DNA from: an uncultured Clostridia bacterium
Lineage (GTDB): Bacteria > Bacillota > Clostridia > Lachnospirales > CAG-274
Assembly (NCBI GenBank): GCA_944384235.1
Contig: CALWSP010000022.1
Span: 62,001-126,000 of the forward strand
Reading direction: 5' to 3'
DNA length: 64,000 bases
Under the pieces are notes generated by a model, which had not been told where the DNA came from, did not search any database, and saw nothing but the letters and a program-made list of their open reading frames with translations. Positions 1 through 7,796 of this stretch are shown here, piece by piece. The position numbers were made by a program, and so were the translations under genes. Positions within the stretch are counted from its first letter, which is position 1, and each line of letters begins with the position of its first letter.

Positions 1-1
1 T

Positions 2-886
2 TTAGGAAGCTCAGGTTCTGGAAAATCGATGACGTTAAAGGCTATTTCGGGCATTGAAAAAATTGATGACGGAAAAATAGTTTTTTATAATAAAGTTTTA
101 TTTAGCAAAAAAAAGAAGATTAATTTAAAAGTGCAAAAAAGAAAAATTGGGTATATGTTTCAAAATTATGCTTTGTTTCCTAATATGACTGTTAAAGAAA
201 ACATTGAAATAGTTAAAAGTAGCTCATTAAAATATAATATTAAAGAGTTAATTAATAAATTTGAATTAGATAATGTTCAAAATAAATTTCCAAGTGAAAT
301 ATCTGGAGGGGAACAACAAAGAGTTGCTTTAGCTAGGGTTATTGCTTCTGGTTGTGAAATGGTGTTATTAGATGAGCCATTTTCTGCACTGGATAACAAT
401 TTAAAATATAAAATTGAATCTGAGCTTATTTTGTATTTGGACAAATTTAACATACCAAGCATTTTAGTTTCTCATAACATTGAAGAGCTTTATAAAATGT
501 GTGACTATTTAATTATTTTAAGTGACGGAAAAGCTATAGAAAAAGGTTATATAAAAGAAATTATTAAAAGACCTAAAAATGTTGAAAGTGCAAGGTTGGT
601 AGGCTTTAAAAATATTTTTGAGATAGAAGATTTAGATATTATTTTAAATATAGAAAACAAATTTGAATACAGTTATTTTGCAATTAGCGAACATAACTTT
701 AGCAAAGAAAAAGGTGATGGTTTTGTTTTTTATGAAGATTTTGAAAAAGTTGAGTTAATTAACGAAAATATGTATATTTTAAATGTAAAGGGAAATAGAC
801 TATTTGCTAGTTTTAAAAAAAATATAGAATTAGATAGGAGTGGAAAAATTTTTTACAACAAAGACGATATTATTTATTTTAAATGA
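2..886 (+). CDS. modC: ABC transporter ATP-binding protein, molybdate (ModC-like), 5' partial
   Basis: This ATPase subunit would energise an importer, most likely for molybdate or another oxyanion. The reading frame is open from base 2, so the true start lies before the window. Visible motifs in order are Walker A (GSSGSGKS), a Q-loop (MFQNYALFP), the signature SGGEQQRVALAR, Walker B (VLLDEPFSALD) and the H-loop (LVSHN). The segment SARLVGFKNI after the ATPase core resembles the linker of clostridial ModC proteins, and a TOBE-like beta-rich tail follows. The permease genes would lie upstream, outside the window. The ATPase is certain; molybdate specificity is inferred from the C-terminal half. 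Confidence 0.7.
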   Translation, partial: LGSSGSGKSMTLKAISGIEKIDDGKIVFYNKVLFSKKKKINLKVQKRKIGYMFQNYALFPNMTVKENIEIVKSSSLKYNIKELINKFELDNVQNKFPSEISGGEQQRVALARVIASGCEMVLLDEPFSALDNNLKYKIESELILYLDKFNIPSILVSHNIEELYKMCDYLIILSDGKAIEKGYIKEIIKRPKNVESARLVGFKNIFEIEDLDIILNIENKFEYSYFAISEHNFSKEKGDGFVFYEDFEKVELINENMYILNVKGNRLFASFKKNIELDRSGKIFYNKDDIIYFK

Positions 887-923
887 TATTTACAAGAATT
901 TATCTTGTAAATATCATTTTTTT
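882..923 (+). terminator. Intrinsic terminator after the ABC ATPase
   Basis: A perfect 15-bp stem (882-896 with 904-918) ending in a T-run begins right at the stop codon of the ABC ATPase gene. The convergent minus-strand gene ends immediately beyond, and the hairpin may serve both. Confidence 0.85.
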
Positions 924-1356
924 ATAAATATTTTTCTATTTCTTTACAAAGGTCTTCTTCTAAATATATAAGTTTAGTTGCAAGCTCTTTGGCTTTATCA
1001 TTTGAATCTTTATATTCGTTTAGATATTTATTTAAATTTTTTATTCCCATATTACAACCATCTGTTATTAAACTTGCTATCATAGAACTGCTATTATCCA
1101 TCATCATTTTAATATTTGTTTTAAAAAAAGACATTGATTTTGCCATAATAGGTGGTTCGTTTTCAGATATATTATAGGTTTTAAGTTCATTTTCAATATC
1201 TTTTTGTATTTTTAAGTGATTTTCTTTACTATCTGACAAAATTTTAATTAAAGAACTTTCCTTAGTTTTATCTAAAATTTCATCAAATGATGAAACAGCC
1301 ATTTTAACACCTATTTCACAATTTTGTAAAAGTTTTATTGTATCTAAATTTTCCAA
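922..1356 (-). CDS. Small four-helix-bundle protein (DUF2383/ferritin-like?), unknown function
   Basis: The 144-residue protein is almost entirely predicted helix, charged and cytoplasmic, with no signal peptide or membrane segment. The overall pattern recalls DUF2383-type or ferritin-like four-helix bundles, but I see no clear EXXH metal pair, so metal binding is not supported. The start was set at a TTG at 1356 because AAAGGAGATG lies about 8 bases upstream; a longer ATG-initiated version from 1407 would place that ribosome site inside the gene. The neighbours, an ABC ATPase and TspO, give no functional clue. Confidence 0.55.
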   Translation of the reverse strand: MENLDTIKLLQNCEIGVKMAVSSFDEILDKTKESSLIKILSDSKENHLKIQKDIENELKTYNISENEPPIMAKSMSFFKTNIKMMMDNSSSMIASLITDGCNMGIKNLNKYLNEYKDSNDKAKELATKLIYLEEDLCKEIEKYL

Positions 1357-1458
1357 AATATCATCTCCTTTTTTATATAATGTGATTATTTTTAAATTTA
1401 TATACAAAAAATAGTCTTTTTTATTAAAAAAAATAATATAAAATATAGAGGTGATTTT

Positions 1459-1923
1459 ATGGTTATTAAATTAAAAAATTTATTAATTAGCATTTTAATT
1501 CCATTAGTTGTTGGAGGGCTATCTTCTTTTATTGTTAGAGGTAGTTTTAGCCTTTTTAGCCAAGTAAACAAGCCACCACTAAGTCCTCCAAGCATTCTTT
1601 TTCCTATTGTTTGGACTATTTTATACATTTTAATGGGTATAGCTTCTTATATTGTTTATGAAAATTCAAAGAATAAAAAGAATAATGGCTTAACTTTTTA
1701 TGCTATACAGTTAATATTTAATTTTGTATGGCCTATTTTATTTTTTAACTATAATTTATATTTAGTTTCATTTATTTGGTTATTTATTTTATGGATATTA
1801 ATTTTAATTACAACAATTAAATTTTATAATGTTAACAAAATAGCTGGCTATTTAATGATACCATATTTAGTTTGGGTGTTTTTTGCAGGATATTTAAATC
1901 TTGGAATATATTTATTAAATTAA
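1459..1923 (+). CDS. tspO: TspO/MBR family membrane protein
   Basis: This is a tryptophan-rich sensory/translocator protein that binds tetrapyrroles in the membrane. The 154-residue length is typical of bacterial TspO, and five hydrophobic segments are visible. Family landmarks include the N-terminal GGLSSF turn, the KPPLSPPS loop before helix 2, WTILYILMGIASY, the FNFVWP stretch in helix 3 and a final WVFFAGYLN. The start is preceded by GAGGTGAT. It appears to be a single-gene unit between the helical protein and the DUF815 ATPase. The exact ligand in this organism is unknown. Confidence 0.9.
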   Translation: MVIKLKNLLISILIPLVVGGLSSFIVRGSFSLFSQVNKPPLSPPSILFPIVWTILYILMGIASYIVYENSKNKKNNGLTFYAIQLIFNFVWPILFFNYNLYLVSFIWLFILWILILITTIKFYNVNKIAGYLMIPYLVWVFFAGYLNLGIYLLN

Positions 1924-1959
1924 GTTATAAAAAAATAAAACTCCAAAAATTATTAGTTA

Positions 1960-1988
1960 TTGACAAAAAAATAAAATAGTATTATCAT
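1960..1988 (+). promoter_or_regulatory. Sigma-A type promoter for the DUF815 gene
   Basis: TTGACA (1960-1965), a 17-base spacer and TATCAT (1983-1988) lie about 30 bases before the GGAGGGG ribosome site of the next gene. Confidence 0.65.
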
Positions 1989-2017
1989 TAACTTAATTTA
2001 AATTTTGGAGGGGTTTT

Positions 2018-3322
2018 ATGAACAAAATTGTTTCAAGGTTATTAGTATATAGCGATATGCCTGAAAATTCTATTTTAATTGAATTAAGTAAAATATTTAA
2101 TGATTTTTATGAGAACAAAGAAAGCAAAAGCGAAATTATTGTTAGGATATACAAGCAAATTAAAAGGCTTTTAGACCTTTCTACTAGCTATGGTTTTGAT
2201 GAGAATTTATGGCACAATTATTTAACTTTTTTAATTATGAACAACGAAAATCCTTTTAGTATAACTTGTGAGAAAGTTGGGGCAAACAAGGGTAGTGTAA
2301 ACTATTTTGCTAAAAGTGATTTTAAAGTGTTTTTTGAACTTTTTAATTTTGATTTTTCATACATAGAAAATGAGTTGAATATTGATTGTTTTAGCGTAAT
2401 TTCTAACTATAAAGCCATTGTAAAAAAAGAATTAATGTATAACAAAAGTGTTAGTGAAAAAGTTATATTACTAAGCAGAGAAATTGAAAAGTGCAAAAAC
2501 GAAGATGAAATTTTTTATGTTGTGACAAATTTCTATAAGCAATATGGAGTTGGTATGTTTGGTTTAAACAAAGCTTTTAGAATTGCAAGCTCAACAAACG
2601 AACAAGTTAAGTTACACCCAATTAACAATATGGATAAGGTAGTTTTAAGCGACCTTATAGGTTATGAAATTCAAAAGAAAAAGTTGGTTGAAAACACAGT
2701 TGCTTTTATTGAGGGGAAAAAAGCAAACAACGTTTTATTATTTGGAGATAGTGGAACAGGAAAGTCTACAAGTATAAAAGCAATTGTAAATGAATATTAT
2801 GACAAAGGGCTTAGAATGATTGAAATTTATAAACATCAATTTAAGGATTTATCAAACATTATTGCTCAAATTAAAAACAGAAACTATAAATTTATTATTT
2901 ATATGGACGATTTATCTTTTGAAGAATTTGAAGTTGAATATAAATTTTTAAAAGCTGTTATTGAAGGTGGAGTTGAAACAAAGCCAGATAATATTTTAAT
3001 TTATGCTACATCGAACAGAAGGCATTTAATTAAAGAAAATTGGAGCGATAGAAACGATGTTGAAAGCAAAAACGGAATGCACCGTTCTGACACGATGGAA
3101 GAAAAACTTTCTCTTGTTAAAAGGTTTGGTTTAACAATTAATTATTCTAAACCTAGCCAAAAGGAATTTTTTGATATTGTTATTGGTTTAGCTAGAAAAA
3201 ATAATATTAATTTAAGTGATGAACAGCTATGTAAAGAAGCTAATAAGTGGGAATTAAGTTATGGTGGAATTTCTGGAAGAACCGCTCAACAATTTATTAA
3301 CTATTTATTAGGCAAAAATTAA
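2018..3322 (+). CDS. DUF815 family AAA+ ATPase
   Basis: This 434-residue protein belongs to the DUF815 ATPases, a widespread uncharacterised AAA+ family. The C-terminal half carries Walker A (LLFGDSGTGKS, residues about 240-250), Walker B (FIIYMDDLSFEEFE, about residue 295) and a YATSNRRHL sensor region near residue 330, followed by a lid domain. The first 200 residues are helical and of unknown function. GGAGGGG precedes the ATG, a sigma-A promoter lies upstream and a terminator follows, so the gene is transcribed alone. Its substrate is unknown. Confidence 0.88.
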   Translation: MNKIVSRLLVYSDMPENSILIELSKIFNDFYENKESKSEIIVRIYKQIKRLLDLSTSYGFDENLWHNYLTFLIMNNENPFSITCEKVGANKGSVNYFAKSDFKVFFELFNFDFSYIENELNIDCFSVISNYKAIVKKELMYNKSVSEKVILLSREIEKCKNEDEIFYVVTNFYKQYGVGMFGLNKAFRIASSTNEQVKLHPINNMDKVVLSDLIGYEIQKKKLVENTVAFIEGKKANNVLLFGDSGTGKSTSIKAIVNEYYDKGLRMIEIYKHQFKDLSNIIAQIKNRNYKFIIYMDDLSFEEFEVEYKFLKAVIEGGVETKPDNILIYATSNRRHLIKENWSDRNDVESKNGMHRSDTMEEKLSLVKRFGLTINYSKPSQKEFFDIVIGLARKNNINLSDEQLCKEANKWELSYGGISGRTAQQFINYLLGKN

Positions 3323-3326
3323 TTTT

Positions 3327-3360
3327 AAAATACCCAAATGTTTAACATTTGGGTATTTTT
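3327..3360 (+). terminator. Intrinsic terminator after the DUF815 gene
   Basis: A 13-bp stem of the AATACCCAAATGT type, with a short loop and a T-run, lies 5 bases after the stop codon. Confidence 0.88.
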
Positions 3361-3406
3361 GTATAATTAGAAAAAATTGGGCAATAATTTTTTTGAGGTG
3401 ATTAAA

Positions 3407-3604
3407 TTGAAAAAAGTTATTTATTGTGTAATTCTTTCTAGTATGTTAATTAGTGGAAACAATATATTTTTTAATGCTATGGACATTGGTCTTGACAACG
3501 ATTTAAAAAACACAAATTACAACAAGTTTAAAGAAGTTGAAGATGTGAATATTAAATTTAGATTTAATGATTTTTTTAATTGTATTGAAAAAAAGTTGAA
3601 ATAG
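3407..3604 (+). CDS. Small putative secreted protein, unknown
   Basis: I do not recognise this 65-residue protein. The start is a TTG at 3407, chosen because GAGGTGAT sits 6 bases before it. The N-terminus reads as a signal peptide, with two lysines and then about 18 hydrophobic residues (VIYCVILSSMLISG). The rest is charged and asparagine-rich. There is no lipobox. It lies 33 bases before the Xaa-Pro aminopeptidase gene and may share its transcript. The ribosome site and signal peptide argue that it is real, but no family can be named. Confidence 0.5.
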   Translation: MKKVIYCVILSSMLISGNNIFFNAMDIGLDNDLKNTNYNKFKEVEDVNIKFRFNDFFNCIEKKLK

Positions 3605-3637
3605 TTATATACTAATAAGAGGATTGGAGGGTTAGGA

Positions 3638-4882
3638 ATGAATAAAGAAAATTTTAAGGTAAATAGAAAAAAATTATTTAACGATATGGCAAATAGTTCT
3701 ATATCTATTTTATACAGTGGATATGCTCCAAAAAAAATTGGTGATGAAAATTATCAATTTACTCCTCTTAGAAATTTTTATTATATGACGGGTTTAAATA
3801 GAGAAAATTTTATACTATTACAATGTAAAAAAGACGATGTTTTAGAGGAAATTGTTTTTATTGAAAGGTTTGATGAGATAAAGGCTAAATGGGTTGGAAA
3901 AGCCTTGTTAAAAGAAGAAGTTGTAGAAATTTCTGGAATAAAAAATGTTAAATATATAGACGAGTTTGAGGAAGTTTTTTCAAGCATTATATTTAACAAA
4001 AGAATTGAAAATATTTATATGGATTTTGAAAATAGAAATTTTCAAGCTAATTTGCAGCCTTTTGAATTGGCAGAAAAAATTCAAAAAAAATACCCATATA
4101 TTAAACTTATAAATAGCTATGATATTATTGCAAATTATAGGCTTATTAAAGAAAAATGGGAAATTGAAAACATTAAAAAAGCCATTGAAATTACTAAAAA
4201 CGGAATATATTCTATGATGAAAAATGCTAAGCCAAATATGAGAGAATATGAAATTGAGGCTTATTTTGACTTTGAGCTTAAAAAAGCAGGTGTTAGGGAT
4301 TTTGCTTTTAAATCTATTGCAGCTAGTGGCGAAAATGCAACTATTCTACATTATGTTGACAATGACAGTGTTGCTTTTGATGGAGATTTAATTTTATTTG
4401 ATGTTGGGGCTCAATTTAAATATTATAACGGTGATATAACAAGAACATTTCCTGTGAACGGAAAATTTACAGAAAAGCAAAAATTAATATATAACATTGT
4501 TTTAGGTGGGCAAAAGAAAGTTATTGAAAATATAAAGCCAAATGTAGAATTTAAAAAGTTAAACGAAATATTAAAAGAATATTATGTAGAAAAGTTAAAA
4601 GAAATAGGGCTTATAAAAGACAAAGAGGAATTATCTAATTACTATTATCACGGTGTTAGTCATATGTTGGGGCTTGAAACTCACGATGTGGGTAGACACA
4701 ACGAAGGTGTGCTAAAAGAAAATATGGTTTTTACTGTTGAACCAGGTCTTTACATTAAAGAGTGGGGAATTGGAATTAGAATAGAAGATAATGTTGTTGT
4801 TACAAAAGATGGTTGTGAAGTTTTATCTAAAGATATTATAAAAACAATTGATGAGATAGAAAATTTTATGGCGGAAAAATAA
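3638..4882 (+). CDS. pepP: Xaa-Pro aminopeptidase (M24B peptidase)
   Basis: This cytoplasmic dimetal peptidase removes an N-terminal residue preceding proline. The 414 residues comprise an AMP_N-type domain (about 1-150) and a pita-bread catalytic domain (about 170-405). Metal-binding motifs are visible: FDVGAQFKYYNGDITRTF (two Asp), HGVSHMLGLETHDVG (His), FTVEPGLY (Glu) and GIRIEDNVVV (Glu). GGAGGG precedes the ATG. The stop is one base before the start of the DUF2161 gene, and a second M24 enzyme follows, so the three form an operon. Confidence 0.93.
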   Translation: MNKENFKVNRKKLFNDMANSSISILYSGYAPKKIGDENYQFTPLRNFYYMTGLNRENFILLQCKKDDVLEEIVFIERFDEIKAKWVGKALLKEEVVEISGIKNVKYIDEFEEVFSSIIFNKRIENIYMDFENRNFQANLQPFELAEKIQKKYPYIKLINSYDIIANYRLIKEKWEIENIKKAIEITKNGIYSMMKNAKPNMREYEIEAYFDFELKKAGVRDFAFKSIAASGENATILHYVDNDSVAFDGDLILFDVGAQFKYYNGDITRTFPVNGKFTEKQKLIYNIVLGGQKKVIENIKPNVEFKKLNEILKEYYVEKLKEIGLIKDKEELSNYYYHGVSHMLGLETHDVGRHNEGVLKENMVFTVEPGLYIKEWGIGIRIEDNVVVTKDGCEVLSKDIIKTIDEIENFMAEK

Positions 4883-4883
4883 A

Positions 4884-5573
4884 ATGATAAAAAAAGAAAG
4901 TGATATGTATATCCCTATACAAAATTATTTTTTAGAAAAAGGGTTTAAAGTAGATGCAGAAGTAAAAAATTGTGATGTAGTGGCAACAAAAGAAGATATA
5001 ACTATTATTTGTGAATTAAAAAAAGGTTTTACTATTGAGTTATTATATCAGCTTGTAGACAGAAAGAAAATAACTCCTTATGTTTATGCAGTTATTCCAA
5101 GGCCAAAAACAATGAGAGGTAGAGCCTTTAAGAAAAAACTTGACATTTTAAGAGCTTTAGAATGTGGTTTATTAGTTGTTTTAAATTCAACTAAAAGGGT
5201 TGATTTGGTTTTAGAACCAAAGGGAAAAGATAACGCTTTTATGAAAAGAAAAAGGAAAAAAATAGAGAAAGAAGTTCAAAACAGGAACTTATCTTTAAAC
5301 TTAGGTGGGCAAAACAAAAGAAAAATTGTAACTGCCCACAAAGAAAGTGTTATTTCTGCCCTTTGCTACATAGAAAAATATGGAAGTATAGAAACAAAAA
5401 AGTGTAAGGAAAACATTAAAATAGCTTTACAGAGAAATCATTATGGTTACTTTAAAAGGCTTAAAAGAGGCGTTTACACTATGACAGATAGGGGTAAAGA
5501 GGCATTAAAAGAGAAAGATTATTTAGATATAGTAGAGTTTTATAGAAAAGAGGTTGAATTATGTTTAAAATAG
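4884..5573 (+). CDS. DUF2161 family PD-(D/E)XK nuclease-like protein
   Basis: This 229-residue protein matches the DUF2161 family, predicted to have a PD-(D/E)XK phosphodiesterase fold. The N-terminal half shows the candidate active site: Asp in NCDVVATK, then ICELKKG about 15 residues later. The C-terminal 90 residues look like a winged helix (EKYGSIETKKCKENI, KRLKRGVYTMTDRGKEAL). The start abuts pepP, and the 3' end overlaps the methionine aminopeptidase start by 13 bases, which implies translational coupling. No biochemical role is known; nuclease activity is inferred from the fold. Confidence 0.8.
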   Translation: MIKKESDMYIPIQNYFLEKGFKVDAEVKNCDVVATKEDITIICELKKGFTIELLYQLVDRKKITPYVYAVIPRPKTMRGRAFKKKLDILRALECGLLVVLNSTKRVDLVLEPKGKDNAFMKRKRKKIEKEVQNRNLSLNLGGQNKRKIVTAHKESVISALCYIEKYGSIETKKCKENIKIALQRNHYGYFKRLKRGVYTMTDRGKEALKEKDYLDIVEFYRKEVELCLK

Positions 5574-6436
5574 GTAGAAACGACAAATGTTGGTGTGGTT
5601 GTGGAAAGAAATATAAGGCTTGCCACGAAAGAAGCGATGAAGAAAATTTAAAGTTTTATGTTGAAAATGGATATCCTATACCAGATAGACACTTAATTTT
5701 AACTCCTGAGCAAATTGAGGGTGTTAAAAAAAGTGCTAAAGTATCTGTTGCAATAATGGACGAGCTTGATAAATTTGTTAAAGAGGGTATATCAACAGAA
5801 GATATAGACAAATTAGTTTATGAAATGACAAGCGAAGCAGGTGGAATATGTGCTCCTTATAAATATGGAGATTTTCCTAAGCATTGTTGCACTTCAATTA
5901 ATAACGTTGTTTGTCACGGCATACCTAGCAAAAACGATGTTTTAAAAAGTGGAGATATTATTAACATTGATGTTACAACTATTTTAGATGGATATTATTC
6001 TGATATGAGCAGAATGTATATGATTGGTGATGTTAGTGAAGAAGCAAGAAAGCTTGTTGAAGTTACAAAGGAGTGTATGTTAAAAGGTATAGAGGCTGTA
6101 AAACCATATAGACCTATTGGAGATATTGGAAATGTAATTAACGACATTGCTGACAAAAACGGTTATGGCGTTGTTAGAGCTTTGTGTGGACACGGCGTTG
6201 GTTTAAAGTTTCACGAAGACCCTATTGTAAACCATTTTAGAACAGATAGCAAGACAATGGTTATGGTTCCAGGAATGATGTTTACAGTTGAGCCTATGAT
6301 TAATGCAGGAACTTGGGATTGCAATGTTTCAAAAAAAGATGGCTGGACAGTTACAACAAAAGATGGGAGCTTATCTGCTCAATGGGAGCATACTGTTTTA
6401 GTAACAGAAGATGGTTATGAAATAATTACTTTATAA
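5561..6436 (+). CDS. map: Type I methionine aminopeptidase with N-terminal SEC-C zinc motif
   Basis: This enzyme removes the initiator methionine from nascent proteins. The first 25 residues form a SEC-C zinc motif (Cys10, Cys12, Cys21, His22), an extension found in some Firmicute MetAPs that could aid ribosome or protein binding. The M24 catalytic core follows, with NIDVTTILDGYYSDMSR (metal Asp), GHGVGLKFHEDP (His), FTVEPMINAG (Glu) and QWEHTVLV (Glu). The 291-residue length fits the SEC-C form. The start overlaps the upstream gene. Canonical MetAPs often sit in ribosomal operons, so this may be a second copy. Confidence 0.93.
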   Translation: MFKIGRNDKCWCGCGKKYKACHERSDEENLKFYVENGYPIPDRHLILTPEQIEGVKKSAKVSVAIMDELDKFVKEGISTEDIDKLVYEMTSEAGGICAPYKYGDFPKHCCTSINNVVCHGIPSKNDVLKSGDIINIDVTTILDGYYSDMSRMYMIGDVSEEARKLVEVTKECMLKGIEAVKPYRPIGDIGNVINDIADKNGYGVVRALCGHGVGLKFHEDPIVNHFRTDSKTMVMVPGMMFTVEPMINAGTWDCNVSKKDGWTVTTKDGSLSAQWEHTVLVTEDGYEIITL

Positions 6437-6446
6437 GGTGAAAATT

Positions 6447-7244
6447 ATGATAGATATTTGGAATGGCAAAATTGCAGGATATAAAAAAGAATATGATAAT
6501 GAACATAATTTAAACAAACCTGTTTTAGAAGAGTGCGTTATTAAAGACGGAAAAAAGCATAGTTGCTTTTTAATTCTTCCTGGTGGTGGATATGACCATC
6601 TTTCAAACCACGAAGGAGAAAATGTAGCAAAAAGATTAAATGAAATGGGCATAAGTGCTTTTGTTTTATATTACAGAGTAGCTCCATATATGCACCCAAC
6701 ATATTTATGGGACGTGAAAAGGGCTATAAGGTATATAAAACACAATGCAGAAAAATATAACATTGATACAGAGCATATTGGGATTATGGGCTTTAGTGCT
6801 GGTGGGCATTTAGCTTGTATGGCTACTCAGCATTTTGATAAATTTGAGTATGAAAAAATAGATGAGCTTGATGATATAAAAGCTAATGTAAACGCCTTAT
6901 GTATGTGTTACCCAGTTGTTAGCATTACAAAGGAAATTAGGCACGATAGAACAGCTATTAATTTAACAAGTGGCGACAAAGAGCTTTTAGAAAGTTTAAG
7001 TTGTGAATTAAATGTTAGAGAGGATATGCCGCCAACATTTTTATGGCATACTTTTGAAGATAAAAGTGTGGATTGCAGAAATTCTCTTGAAATGGGTATG
7101 GCTTTAAAAGAAAAGAACATTCCTTTTGAGTTACATATTTTCCCTGAGGGAAAACACGGTTTAGATATAGCAGAAAATATTAAAGGTGCTGAAAAGTGGA
7201 CTGAACTTTTTGAAATATGGATAAGTAGATTTGGCTTTATATAA
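6447..7244 (+). CDS. Alpha/beta hydrolase (esterase/lipase, BD-FAE-like)
   Basis: This serine hydrolase is probably a cytoplasmic carbohydrate esterase or general carboxylesterase. It has an oxyanion-hole motif (LILPGGGYDHLS), the nucleophile elbow GFSAGGHLA (Ser near residue 116) and a C-terminal Asp/His pair (HTFEDKSVD and FPEGKHGLD). There is no signal peptide. The start was placed at ATG 6447 because AAGGTG (6435-6440) is then correctly spaced; an in-frame GTG at 6438 is part of that ribosome site. It follows map by 10 bases and is likely co-transcribed. Confidence 0.85.
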   Translation: MIDIWNGKIAGYKKEYDNEHNLNKPVLEECVIKDGKKHSCFLILPGGGYDHLSNHEGENVAKRLNEMGISAFVLYYRVAPYMHPTYLWDVKRAIRYIKHNAEKYNIDTEHIGIMGFSAGGHLACMATQHFDKFEYEKIDELDDIKANVNALCMCYPVVSITKEIRHDRTAINLTSGDKELLESLSCELNVREDMPPTFLWHTFEDKSVDCRNSLEMGMALKEKNIPFELHIFPEGKHGLDIAENIKGAEKWTELFEIWISRFGFI

Positions 7245-7287
7245 GAATAGTTTAGATTTTGTTTCATATATTAATATGGGTGATATT

Positions 7288-7575
7288 ATGAAACATTATA
7301 TAAATAGAATAATTAACAAAGAAGTTATTAATGTTAAAGATGGAAGTAGATTAGGTAGAGTTTGTGATGTATGTGTTGATATTAAGTGTGGAGTTATAAC
7401 AGCTTTAATTGTTCCTGTGGTTAAAAATATTTTTTCTTTTGTTGGGAAAAAGAAAGAGTATTTTATTAACTGGGAATATGTTGTTAAGGTTGGAGAAGAT
7501 ATTATACTTATTGACACAGATGTGTCCAAATGTGTTAAAATTTGTGAACAAGAAGAAAACAAGGCTAAGGAATAG
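7288..7575 (+). CDS. YlmC/YmxH family PRC-barrel sporulation protein
   Basis: This 95-residue protein has the PRC-barrel fold of the YlmC/YmxH family (INKEVINVKDGSRLGRVCDV, then an ITALIVP strand and a FINWEYVVKVGEDIILID segment). Members are common in spore formers, but their biochemical role is unknown. The ATG at 7288 follows GGGTGAT; an upstream in-frame start at 7231 would add a segment without family resemblance. The stop codon is 5 bases before the methyltransferase fragment. Confidence 0.82.
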   Translation: MKHYINRIINKEVINVKDGSRLGRVCDVCVDIKCGVITALIVPVVKNIFSFVGKKKEYFINWEYVVKVGEDIILIDTDVSKCVKICEQEENKAKE

Positions 7576-7580
7576 GACAA

Positions 7581-7796
7581 ATGTTAGTAAAAAATGATGT
7601 TAAAAATCAATTATTAGAGTTATTGGACTTAGAGTTAATAGAAAGTATTTCTATTAGTAACCCAATTAAAAAAGATATAGAAAAAAGTTTTAAAATCAAA
7701 ATTGAACCTATTATTTTAAAAGATAAAGAGGTATTTCAAGTTTCTGAGTATGTTGAAAACAAAGTGTTACATAAAAATATAGAAAAAATATTTTGA
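7581..7796 (+). pseudogene. N-terminal fragment of a frameshifted SAM-dependent methyltransferase gene
   Basis: This 71-residue frame (ISNPIKKD...KIEPIILKD...VLHKNIEK) looks like the N-terminal domain that normally precedes the methyltransferase domain encoded next. It stops at 7796, while the downstream frame takes over at about 7793, shifted by two bases. The combined span is one base short of an integral codon number, and a run of six A residues lies at 7782-7787, so a single lost A would explain the break. It is either a real lesion or a homopolymer sequencing error. I found no convincing slippery heptamer for programmed frameshifting. Confidence 0.65.

Noticed and set aside
1941..2009. 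Inverted repeat CTCCAAAAATT / AATTTTGGAG around the DUF815 promoter
   Set aside because: The promoter lies between the arms, so one transcript would not carry both; the pairing is also imperfect.
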